Source of the DNA: JBBQXY01 sp051004815
GTDB lineage: Bacteria > Chloroflexota > Ktedonobacteria > Ktedonobacterales > Ktedonobacteraceae
Length of the DNA stretch: 25,067 bases
Direction of reading: 5' to 3'
NCBI GenBank assembly: GCA_051004815.1
Contig: JBPCJY010000237.1
Coordinates: forward strand, 1-25,067
This document shows positions 1 to 6,334 of the stretch, one piece after another; position 1 is the stretch's first letter, and every line of letters starts with the position of its first letter. Both the position numbers and the translations under genes were made by a program. A model generated the notes under the pieces. That model ran no database searches, was not told where the DNA came from, and was given only the letters and a program-made list of their open reading frames with translations.

Positions 1-133
1 AGAGGTCCCCCCTTCCCGTGTTGTGGCGCCTTGGCCGCCGTTTCTGCGGGCAGGGTGGGGCACCCCCCTTCTCTCGCCCTGGCACCATGCACTCATTGTC
101 TCATTCGCCAACAAAATCATGTAAAGGAAGGAG
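1..133. other. GC-rich intergenic edge, no gene seen
   Basis: This stretch holds short G and C runs (for example the CCCCCC run near 65-70) and no convincing coding frame. It resembles the C-rich tract at the other end of the window (25009-25018) in composition only. A strong ribosome-binding-like string (AAGGAAGGAG at 124-133) precedes an ATG at 136, but that frame stops after four codons. Confidence 0.3.
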
Positions 134-718
134 CTATGAAACGACATTGACCATTTCCAGGTCAATAATGCCGCGGTTGATAAGGGAGGCTCTCTCTGTT
201 TCGTAGAGGTAGGCATCTTTGAGGATGGCACCGCTCAGGATGGCATTTTCGAGGGTGGCTGCAAGGAGGTTGGCGCGGCTCATGTAGGCACCGCTCAAGT
301 TGGCATTTTCGAGGGTGGCTTCACGTAAGTTTGCCATGAGGAGCAGAGCGCGACTGAGGTTGGCGCGACTGAGGTTTGACGCGCTCAGGTTGGCTATAGT
401 GCAGTTGGCACCGATGAGGTCGGCTTCGCTCAGGTTGGCCTCGCTCAAGTTGGCGGCGATGAGGTTGGCACCGCAGAGGTTGGTGCCGACGAGGCTGGCT
501 TTGCTCAGGTTGGTTTCGCTCAAGTTGGCGGCGATGAGATTGGCGCAACTGAGGTTGGCACCGATGAGATCGAGTTCGCTGAGATCGATGCCGCGCATAT
601 TTTGCCAGCTTAAATCTAGTTTGTCGGTACTTTCTACTTCCTGGAGCAATTTCTCGATATCCGCCCTGGTGAGAGGTTGGTTAGTGCTGTCGGTTGGAGT
701 AAATGTTTCAAGGTTCAA
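134..718 (-). CDS. Pentapeptide-repeat protein
   Basis: The protein is about 194 residues. After a roughly 45-residue non-repetitive head it consists of consecutive five-residue units of the A(N/D)LSx type (ANLSE, ADLIG, ANLSR), which in known family members wind into a right-handed quadrilateral beta-helix. Some relatives mimic DNA and protect gyrase, but most have no assigned role and nothing here decides the function. I prefer the TTG start at 718 because GGAGGGGG lies 8 nt upstream on the minus strand. An in-frame TTG at 739 would add seven residues but has no ribosome site. The gene stands alone, diverging from the antiporter. The opposite strand stays open only because of the repeat composition. 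Confidence 0.85.
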   Translation of the reverse strand: MNLETFTPTDSTNQPLTRADIEKLLQEVESTDKLDLSWQNMRGIDLSELDLIGANLSCANLIAANLSETNLSKASLVGTNLCGANLIAANLSEANLSEADLIGANCTIANLSASNLSRANLSRALLLMANLREATLENANLSGAYMSRANLLAATLENAILSGAILKDAYLYETERASLINRGIIDLEMVNVVS

Positions 719-815
719 TGATGTCGCCCCCTCCGCCAATAAAATAGTGTTGGACCTTGTGTTGGTTGAAAAAGAAAAATACCTGGATGGCCTTGCTTGG
801 TTGGGTAATGGCTAC

Positions 816-844
816 AGTGTAGCGTATGCGGTATTTTATTACAA
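816..844 (-). promoter_or_regulatory. Candidate promoter of the pentapeptide gene
   Basis: Read on the minus strand, TTGTAA (844-839) and TACACT (821-816) are separated by 17 nt, each matching the sigma-70 consensus at four of six positions. A 13-bp palindrome GCTACAGTGTAGC (811-823) overlaps the -10 hexamer and could be an operator. Inference from spacing only. Confidence 0.35.
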
Positions 845-1058
845 TAGATACGTTTGTGGAGGTTAGAATTATCTCAGAAGTGGCTTTGTGAAACACTGCA
901 CGATAATTCAGTGGATGTACTGATAGTGCTTGAGATAAAATTTGGGTATACTTTGGGGGTGATAGAAGCAGTGTGCTGTGATGGCTGGATGTGGGAAGAA
1001 TTCGTTTATAGCATCTGATACAGCGGAATGGGAGCGATTGTAAGCAGAAGGAGAGCGC
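845..1058. other. Intergenic region upstream of the antiporter
   Basis: No gene is visible. A TATACT hexamer at 947-952 is the best -10 candidate for the antiporter, but no good -35 lies 16-18 nt upstream. The only clear signal is the AGAAGGAGAG ribosome site just before 1059. Confidence 0.3.
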
Positions 1059-2321
1059 ATGTTAACGGGACAAATACTGCTCCAGTTGATCGTCATTTTG
1101 GTTGTCGTGCAATTGTTTGGCTATCTCTGTGGACGAATTGGACAACAATGGGTGATAGGTGAGATTTTAGCGGGACTTGCGCTGGGTCCTTCGTTGCTGG
1201 AATTACTGCTGCCGGGGGTGAAAGCATTTCTGTTTCCGGACAGTGCGCTGCCGACGCTGCAAACGCTGGGTGATATTGGTTTGATGCTTTACATGTTTGC
1301 GTTAGGAGCACGCCTCGATGTGAACTTGCTGCTGCGCCAGAGTCGCAGCGCGGTACTTGTTTCCATCAATGGGATTCTCCTTCCCTTGGTGATGGGCGGC
1401 GTGCTGGCATTTTTCCTGTTCCCTTATTTCGCGGGAGCAAAGGCCGACCTGATTTCGTTTGTGCTTCTGGTGGGGACGGCGATGGCGATTACGGCATTTC
1501 CGGTGCTGGCACGTCTCCTCGCGGAAAAGAATATGTTGGGGAGCAGTGTTGGAATGCTCTCGCTCACCGCTGCCGCGGTCGGAGATATCGTGGCGTGGTG
1601 CTTGCTGGCTTTCGTTGTAGCAGTGATCCACACGTCGGGAATGGCATCCGCTATCGTGACTATTGTGCTAGCGGCCTGCTTTATTGTCGTGATGTTGATG
1701 GTGGTGCGTCCGCTACTGGCCTATGCTGATCGCCATATTACCTCGAAGAGGCTGCTGACGGCGATCAGCTTGATTGTCCTGTTGACAGCGGCATATGCGA
1801 CCAATGCGATTGGAATCCATCCAGTGTTTGGGGCGTTCGTAGTGGGCATTATTCTGCCGCGCAAACCGGTGTTTATCGCGCAGGTGCGCGGCATAGATCA
1901 GATCAACAATGTGCTGTTTTTGCCTCTTTTCTTTGTCTATAGCGGGCTGCGCACGCAGATAGGTTTGATTAGTTCGCCCATGCTCTGGGCCATTTGTTTG
2001 CTCGTATTAGTGGTGGCCTGTGCTGGGAAGCTGCTTGGTTGTATGGCGACGATGCGCTGGCTCGGTAATACCTGGAAAGAGTCGTTAAGCCTGGGTGTTT
2101 TGATGAATACGCGTGGTTTGGTGGAACTGATTGTGCTCAATATTGGGCTGGACTTGAAGGTGCTCTCACCCGCTCTCTTTGCTATGCTCGTCATTATGGC
2201 GGTGGTTACGACGATGATGGCTTCGCCGCTGCTGCCTCTTTTCGGTTATAAACAATCGGGTCAGCGTGTGGACGAGGTAGAGAGTGACGTTGAAGATATG
2301 GCTTCCACCCATGGGCAATGA
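1059..2321 (+). CDS. Cation:proton antiporter (CPA2/Kef-type membrane domain)
   Basis: A 420-residue integral membrane protein with about 12-13 hydrophobic segments, predicted to exchange Na+ or K+ for H+ across the cytoplasmic membrane. The opening GRIGQQWVIGEILAGLALGP and the internal motif AMAITAFPVLARLL are typical of the Na_H_Exchanger domain of CPA2 transporters. The chain ends about 30 residues after the last membrane segment, so the C-terminal RCK/TrkA-N nucleotide-binding domain of true KefB/KefC is absent; it is closer to short NapA/KefB-like antiporters. The ATG at 1059 has the AGAAGGAGAG ribosome site 4-13 nt upstream. No partner gene adjoins it. Ion specificity cannot be read from the sequence. 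Confidence 0.9.
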   Translation: MLTGQILLQLIVILVVVQLFGYLCGRIGQQWVIGEILAGLALGPSLLELLLPGVKAFLFPDSALPTLQTLGDIGLMLYMFALGARLDVNLLLRQSRSAVLVSINGILLPLVMGGVLAFFLFPYFAGAKADLISFVLLVGTAMAITAFPVLARLLAEKNMLGSSVGMLSLTAAAVGDIVAWCLLAFVVAVIHTSGMASAIVTIVLAACFIVVMLMVVRPLLAYADRHITSKRLLTAISLIVLLTAAYATNAIGIHPVFGAFVVGIILPRKPVFIAQVRGIDQINNVLFLPLFFVYSGLRTQIGLISSPMLWAICLLVLVVACAGKLLGCMATMRWLGNTWKESLSLGVLMNTRGLVELIVLNIGLDLKVLSPALFAMLVIMAVVTTMMASPLLPLFGYKQSGQRVDEVESDVEDMASTHGQ

Positions 2322-2332
2322 ATAGAGGAAGA

Positions 2333-2410
2333 GTCTGTGAATGATTGCCAGGGCGACCCTCGCGGTCGCCCTGGGAGCTAACGTTGCATCAGTAGCACTC
2401 ATTCACAGAC
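2333..2410. repeat. 78-bp MITE-like element with terminal inverted repeats
   Basis: The ends form a 16-bp inverted repeat with one mismatch: GTCTGTGAATGATTGC at 2333-2348 against GCACTCATTCACAGAC at 2395-2410, the outer 12 bp being perfect. Inside is a perfect 11-bp stem, CCAGGGCGACC at 2348-2358 and GGTCGCCCTGG at 2364-2374, with a five-base loop. It lies between the antiporter stop and the first possible start of the next gene. No T-run follows, so a plain intrinsic terminator is unlikely, though the hairpin may still attenuate read-through. Confidence 0.65.
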
Positions 2411-2411
2411 C

Positions 2412-3089
2412 TTGTCCTTCTTCTTTAATTGTTACCTGGTGCGTGAAGAGGATGGTTTCACGTTGATTGATACAGGCATGGGTGGGAGTGCCCAGGCTTT
2501 GTTGGCGGTGGCGAAGCAATTTGGTTTGCCGATTGTGCGTATTGTATTGACGCACGCGCATAGCGATCATGTTGGTTCGTTGGATGCCCTGCACGAGGCA
2601 TTGCCGGGGGCCGAAGTGATAATTACAGTGCGTGATGCCCGCTTCCTGCGTGGTGATCTTAGTTTGGATACGAATGAGCCACAGATGAAACTGCGTGGTG
2701 GATATCCGCTCTGCAAGACAAGGCCAACGCGAGAACTTGTTGAGGGAGAGCGCGTCGGATCGCTGGAAGTGATTGCTACGCCGGGGCATACGCCTGGTCA
2801 TGCCGCATTTCTGGATGTGCGGGATCGCTCGCTAATCGCGGGGGATGCTTTTCAGACGCTGGGAGGCGTGGCGGTAGCTGGTACGATGCGACCGCTCTTT
2901 CCTTTGCCAGCAATGGCGACGTGGCATAAGCCAACGGCCCTGCAAAGTGCGTGGAAGTTACGTGCGCTCGCGCCGTCTCGCTTAGCGATAGGGCATGGGC
3001 GCGTGCTGGTGGATCCGGCGGTGGAGATGGAGCGTGCGATTGCGAAGTTGGCACGCGAGGTTGAAGGACTGCGTTCACATGCCGCATAG
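2412..3089 (+). CDS. MBL-fold metallo-hydrolase
   Basis: A 225-residue metallo-beta-lactamase-fold protein. Metal-binding signatures are THAHSDH (residues 47-53), TPGHTPGH, the aspartate of AGDAF and the late histidine of IGHGR, so a binuclear zinc or iron site is expected. Length and layout fit small cytosolic MBL hydrolases of glyoxalase-II or lactonase type; the substrate is unknown. The only NTG codon between the upstream stop (2379) and the conserved NCYLV strand is the TTG at 2412. It has no ribosome site and gives a protein lacking the first residues of the usual N-terminal beta-strand. The MITE-like element ends one base before it, so the native start may have been removed. The 3' end overlaps the next ORF by 11 nt. 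Confidence 0.85.
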   Translation: MSFFFNCYLVREEDGFTLIDTGMGGSAQALLAVAKQFGLPIVRIVLTHAHSDHVGSLDALHEALPGAEVIITVRDARFLRGDLSLDTNEPQMKLRGGYPLCKTRPTRELVEGERVGSLEVIATPGHTPGHAAFLDVRDRSLIAGDAFQTLGGVAVAGTMRPLFPLPAMATWHKPTALQSAWKLRALAPSRLAIGHGRVLVDPAVEMERAIAKLAREVEGLRSHAA

Positions 3090-3420
3090 AAGCGGGCTTG
3101 ATCATACCGCGGTAGTGCGGGCAGCGGCTGAACTGGTTGACGTGGAACCAGCCGATCAGTTTTCGCTGGCCCAGCTAGCCGCTTTGCTCGGTGTGCGCAC
3201 GCCTTCACTGTACAATCACATTAGCGGGTTGGCGGGTCTACGGCGTGACCTGGCGGTGTTGGTATTGACGGAACAACATACGGCCCAGGGTGCTATTCCT
3301 ATACCGCTCATCGCGCTGGGTGCTGTGTTGGGAATGCTTATCATAGGCGGATTGGCGACCATTCCGGCTATACGTATGGCTGATCGGGTGCAGGTGGTCG
3401 AGGTCTTGCGTGCCGAATAA
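3079..3420 (+). CDS. Chimeric ORF: TetR-type HTH head fused to FtsX-type permease tail
   Basis: A 113-residue ORF. Residues about 6-58 read as a TetR/AcrR N-terminal DNA-binding domain (AAELVDVEPADQFSLAQLAA followed by LLGVRTPSLYNHI, the helix-turn-helix). The TetR ligand-binding domain is missing. From about residue 70 the chain becomes one hydrophobic helix ending in the charged PAIRMADRVQVVEVLRAE tail, typical of the last helix and C-terminus of MacB/FtsX ABC-transporter permeases. The most economical reading is an in-frame deletion that joined the head of one gene to the tail of another. The ATG at 3079 overlaps the MBL gene by 11 nt, an arrangement expected of an MBL-regulator pair. It is probably non-functional, although a membrane-tethered DNA-binding peptide cannot be excluded. 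Confidence 0.65.
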   Translation: MPHRSGLDHTAVVRAAAELVDVEPADQFSLAQLAALLGVRTPSLYNHISGLAGLRRDLAVLVLTEQHTAQGAIPIPLIALGAVLGMLIIGGLATIPAIRMADRVQVVEVLRAE

Positions 3421-3449
3421 TAATCTCAAGAAGTTGAGCGTAGGTACTG

Positions 3450-3965
3450 ATGAACAAGGAGCAGCATGTCTTTTTTGATAGGCTGTACCAGCAGTATTAT
3501 CCACGCGTGCTGGCGTATATGCGCTTTCGTGTGGGTAGGGTGGATATGGCGGAAGATTTAACATCGCTGGTGTTTGAACGCGCTTGGCGACACGTCGTGG
3601 AACTACAAGCACCAGAGGCGGCAGCAGCCTGGCTCTTTCGTATCGCACAAAACAGTGCTACAGATTATTTCCGGCGACAACGGCGGGAAGTATCGTTAGA
3701 GGAGCTTGCTGTCGCGGAACACTCGTGGGATATTTCACCGGAGGAGCGGGTGCTGATTGAGGAGGAACGACGTATCTTGCTGGCCCATGTTAGTCACTTA
3801 TCTGAACGTGAACAAGAAATTATTGGCTTGAAATTTGTAGCACATCTAACGAATCGACAGATCGCACGGGTGCTGAATATGCCAGAGGGAACGATTGGTT
3901 CGCTCCTCTATCGCACGCTTGGCAAACTGCGCGATGCCTTCCAGGCGGAAGGAGGTAGTGTATGA
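3450..3965 (+). CDS. ECF-type RNA polymerase sigma factor
   Basis: A 171-residue extracytoplasmic-function sigma factor. Region 2 spans roughly residues 10-80 (FDRLYQQYYPRVLAYMRFRV, then AEDLTSLVFERAW, then WLFRIAQNSATDYFRR) and region 4 roughly 115-165 (LSEREQEIIGLKF through the helix-turn-helix ending in GTIGSLLYRTLGKLRDAF). Regions 1 and 3 are absent, as usual for the ECF group. The ATG at 3450 has only a weak ribosome site (TAGGT). Its stop overlaps the start of the next gene as ATGA, so the two are translationally coupled, as sigma/anti-sigma pairs commonly are. The FtsX tail just upstream suggests that an ABC transporter once preceded this pair. Confidence 0.9.
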   Translation: MNKEQHVFFDRLYQQYYPRVLAYMRFRVGRVDMAEDLTSLVFERAWRHVVELQAPEAAAAWLFRIAQNSATDYFRRQRREVSLEELAVAEHSWDISPEERVLIEEERRILLAHVSHLSEREQEIIGLKFVAHLTNRQIARVLNMPEGTIGSLLYRTLGKLRDAFQAEGGSV

Positions 3966-4723
3966 ATAAGCGTGGAGAGGAATATGAGGACGAATGGTTT
4001 GCTAAATTAGATGCCATTGTTACAGGTAAAGAGGCTCTATCATCTGAAGATGATGACCTGCTACGGATGGCAGCGAAACTAACAGATGCATTTGCTCCTC
4101 TAAGTGATCTTGATGGGATACATGCGCAATGGCATCAACGCACAACCGCGCCAATGAGTACGAGGAGACAGCTGTTGCTGCGCAGTGTGCTGATGATAGC
4201 GGCAGTGTGCTTTGTCATTTTTGGGATGGTGGGAGCCTGTCCAGCCAGCCCACAGGTTTCGGCGGCAACGCTCAACGCGGGTAGGGGCATCTGGCAAGTA
4301 GCAACTTCGTTTGAGCAAATTGATGCTTCATCGGTGGCTATCCTGGCCGTAAGAAAGGCGGGAGTGCGTCCCTTGCTGCCAAAAGAACTCCCGCCAGGTA
4401 CAGAGGCTGTTGCATTCGGTATCATTACCGATGGGAATGACCCGCGTATATTCACGGCTTTTGTGGCGGACTATCGCATTGCAGGACAGGATGTATCGCT
4501 GTACGAGCGGCCAGCAAATCTTGTCTTTCCATCGTCAGCCGCACAGCACATTTTTATAGGTACGTATAAAGGTCAATTGTTTCAAGATGACATGGGTAAT
4601 AGCATTCTCCAGTGGTATCAGGATGGCATGACCTGTCAAATCGCAAGCACTCTTCCCGTCAACGAATTGCTGGCAATAGCACGACAATTACAACCAATTA
4701 CGGATTGGGAGCTACTGGTATAG
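3962..4723 (+). CDS. Membrane-anchored putative anti-sigma factor
   Basis: A 253-residue protein with a charged cytoplasmic head (1-72), one membrane helix at about 73-93 (SVLMIAAVCFVIFGMVGA) and a roughly 155-residue extracytoplasmic domain. The topology and the ATGA overlap with the ECF gene support an anti-sigma role: the head would hold the sigma factor and the outer domain would sense a signal. I see no zinc-binding HxxxCxxC motif, so it is not a classic ZAS protein. The outer domain (LPPGTEAVAFGI through QWYQDGMTCQIAS) resembles the DUF4367-like domains found at the C-terminus of Gram-positive-type anti-sigma proteins. The 3' end overlaps the convergent DMT gene by 12 nt. Confidence 0.7.
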   Translation: MNKRGEEYEDEWFAKLDAIVTGKEALSSEDDDLLRMAAKLTDAFAPLSDLDGIHAQWHQRTTAPMSTRRQLLLRSVLMIAAVCFVIFGMVGACPASPQVSAATLNAGRGIWQVATSFEQIDASSVAILAVRKAGVRPLLPKELPPGTEAVAFGIITDGNDPRIFTAFVADYRIAGQDVSLYERPANLVFPSSAAQHIFIGTYKGQLFQDDMGNSILQWYQDGMTCQIASTLPVNELLAIARQLQPITDWELLV

Positions 4724-5677
4724 ATTACCGATGAGCCGCTGTTGTATGCTCTTAAGCTTTTTCAACATTTCGGCCAGGGGTAATTCGCTGGTGATGATGC
4801 CCAGGAAGATGCTGGCACAGCCAATCCAGGCGAAGAGGCTGAGTTGCTCTCCTGCTGCGTAGCCGAGCATAGCGACCCAGACCAGTTCAAGGGCATAAAT
4901 CAAGGTAGCGTGGGTGCTACTGACAAACTGTTGCACTTTATTCATCACGGCTAGCGCGAATGCGGTTGCTGCTACCCCCATAAAGAGAGCCGAACCCCAG
5001 ACGGGCAGGGGAGGTAGCACGAATGGCTCCCTGGCAATGGGCATGGCGATCAAGCTAAGAACGGCTGTGAACGTAATCTGGACAATGGCGAGGTTAATGG
5101 CATCGACCCTGGGAGCAAACTTGCTGATGAAGATGACATGTAGTGCGCTGGTGAGGGCGCAGCCCATGACGAGCAATTCGCCCAGGCCAAAGGTGAATTG
5201 GAAGGAGCGATTGACCGAGATGAGTGTCACGCCCGCTACGGAAAAGATGACGCCCACGATACTGCTCAGGGTTGGTTTCTGGCGCAGCAGTGGCACGGCC
5301 AGGATGGGGACCAGGGGGACATACATGCCGGTGATGAAGCCAGCTTTACTGGACGTGATGTACTGTAAACCTGTGGTCTGGAGGGCATAGGTGCTGAACA
5401 GGAATACGCCGATGAGCGAGCCGGTGAAGAGCTCCGCATGTGTGATGCGGGCCAGTCGTTTATGGAAGATAACAGCCAGCACCAATGTACCTATGCTAAA
5501 ACGCATGGCCAGAAAGGTAAAGGGGCCGGTGAGCTTGATGGTTTGCTGGACAATCAAGAACGTACTGCCCCAGATCATAGTGACAAAAACCAGTAGAGCA
5601 TTGATTTTAACGTTGCGCCAGCGTTCTGTTTGAAACAATTGGGAGCGCAGGCTGGTGGTTGGTTTGACGTTGATCAT
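4712..5677 (-). CDS. DMT-superfamily transporter (two EamA domains)
   Basis: A 321-residue membrane protein with about ten hydrophobic segments arranged as two EamA repeats. The first begins with LLVFVTMIWGSTFLIVQQ, a typical EamA opening, and the second includes HATLIYALELVWVAMLGY. The family exports amino acids or other small metabolites from the cytoplasm. The ATG at 5677 has the ribosome site AGAGGAGG 8 nt upstream, which itself overlaps the 3' end of the lrp-like gene; the gap between the two genes is 3 nt. Co-transcription with an Lrp/AsnC regulator suggests export of an amino acid, though the substrate is not readable. Its end overlaps the anti-sigma gene on the other strand. Confidence 0.88.
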   Translation of the reverse strand: MINVKPTTSLRSQLFQTERWRNVKINALLVFVTMIWGSTFLIVQQTIKLTGPFTFLAMRFSIGTLVLAVIFHKRLARITHAELFTGSLIGVFLFSTYALQTTGLQYITSSKAGFITGMYVPLVPILAVPLLRQKPTLSSIVGVIFSVAGVTLISVNRSFQFTFGLGELLVMGCALTSALHVIFISKFAPRVDAINLAIVQITFTAVLSLIAMPIAREPFVLPPLPVWGSALFMGVAATAFALAVMNKVQQFVSSTHATLIYALELVWVAMLGYAAGEQLSLFAWIGCASIFLGIITSELPLAEMLKKLKSIQQRLIGNLYQ

Positions 5678-5680
5678 GAT

Positions 5681-6184
5681 TTAGTCCTCCTCTGGTTTTG
5701 TTCGGTTGATGGCTGGCCTGACTGTTCCCTCCTCTTTGAGTGTTTCCAGTGCAATGGTGGTGACGGTACGAGTGATGCCTGGGAAGCTGCGGATGGTCGC
5801 GAGCAGTTTTTGGAGTGACTGCGTGGAAGCGGTGCGGACTTTGAGGATGTAGCAATCCTCTCCATCGACATCATGACATTCCAAAATTTGTTCCTCTTCC
5901 TGGAGAAACCGCTCGAAGGCTTCACCATCGTAGCCAGGCGTCTGTGTACGAATACGGACAAAGGCTGCCAGTCCCCGCCCAACTTTTTTGGGGTTGAGCA
6001 AGGCCGTGTAGCCCTTGATTATGCCTTCTCGTTCCATGCGTTGCACGCGAGCATACACGGATGGCCCACTCAGGTCGGTCTCTTTGGCGATGGCGGTATG
6101 AGAGATACGTCCATCCTGGAGCAGCAAATGCATGATTTTCAAATCAATGTCATCGAGGGTCATTTTATTTAAGTTTCTAGCCAA
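5681..6184 (-). CDS. Lrp/AsnC-family transcriptional regulator
   Basis: A 160-167-residue regulator. An N-terminal helix-turn-helix (LLQDGRISHTAIAKETDLSG then PSVYARVQRMEREGII) is followed by an alpha/beta RAM effector-binding domain (about residues 75-150, including GYDGEAFERFLQ and ECHDVDGEDCYILKVR). Members form dimers or octamers that respond to amino acids. Two starts are possible: TTG at 6184, about 20 nt after the predicted transcription start, or ATG at 6163 (MTLDDIDLKI), which fits the family N-terminus better. Neither has a clear ribosome site. It is the first gene of a two-gene operon with the DMT exporter, the usual layout for an exporter controlled by its own Lrp-type regulator. 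Confidence 0.9.
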   Translation of the reverse strand: MARNLNKMTLDDIDLKIMHLLLQDGRISHTAIAKETDLSGPSVYARVQRMEREGIIKGYTALLNPKKVGRGLAAFVRIRTQTPGYDGEAFERFLQEEEQILECHDVDGEDCYILKVRTASTQSLQKLLATIRSFPGITRTVTTIALETLKEEGTVRPAINRTKPEED

Positions 6185-6236
6185 TAAAGGTTAATTACGT
6201 TTATATCTTAGATTATATCATAATAATGGCTAGAAA
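6174..6236. promoter_or_regulatory. Candidate Lrp-type operator pair
   Basis: A perfect 10-bp inverted repeat, TTTCTAGCCA at 6174-6183 and TGGCTAGAAA at 6227-6236, has centres 53 bp apart, about five helical turns. One half lies between -35 and -10 of the regulator promoter and the other over its start codon, the layout expected for autoregulation by DNA wrapping around an Lrp octamer. The repeats are seen directly; their function is inferred. Confidence 0.5.
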
Positions 6237-6240
6237 TCAA
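6212..6240 (-). promoter_or_regulatory. Promoter of the lrp-like/DMT operon
   Basis: On the minus strand, TTGATT (6240-6235) and a perfect TATAAT (6217-6212) are separated by 17 nt. Transcription would start near 6205, leaving a leader of about 20 nt to the TTG or 42 nt to the ATG. Confidence 0.65.
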
Positions 6241-6250
6241 TGGTTCTGGA

Positions 6251-6321
6251 TAAGCGAGGAAGCGATGCAAGAGGGCCATCCGGCTAAGCCGGATGGCCCT
6301 CTTGCATCGCTTCCTCGCTTA
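6251..6321. repeat. 71-bp perfect palindrome
   Basis: Two 35-bp arms (6251-6285 and 6287-6321) are exact reverse complements around a single central A at 6286. It lies between the htpG stop (6335) and the -35 of the lrp-like promoter (6240). Transcribed from either side it would form a very stable hairpin and could end htpG transcription, but no T-run follows on the minus strand. It could equally be a small palindromic mobile element. Confidence 0.85.
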
Positions 6322-6334
6322 CGTTACAAATGAA

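Noticed and set aside
124..150. Strong ribosome-binding-like string followed by ATG at 136
   Set aside because: The frame ends after four codons and overlaps the stop of the pentapeptide gene; at most a remnant of a lost gene.
300..866. Long plus-strand open frame opposite the pentapeptide gene
   Set aside because: It is an arginine/leucine-rich mirror of the repeated A(N/D)LS codons, without a ribosome site or domain.
2348..2374. Intrinsic terminator of the antiporter
   Set aside because: The stem is strong but has no T-run on either side and is nested in a larger inverted repeat; a mobile-element reading fits better.
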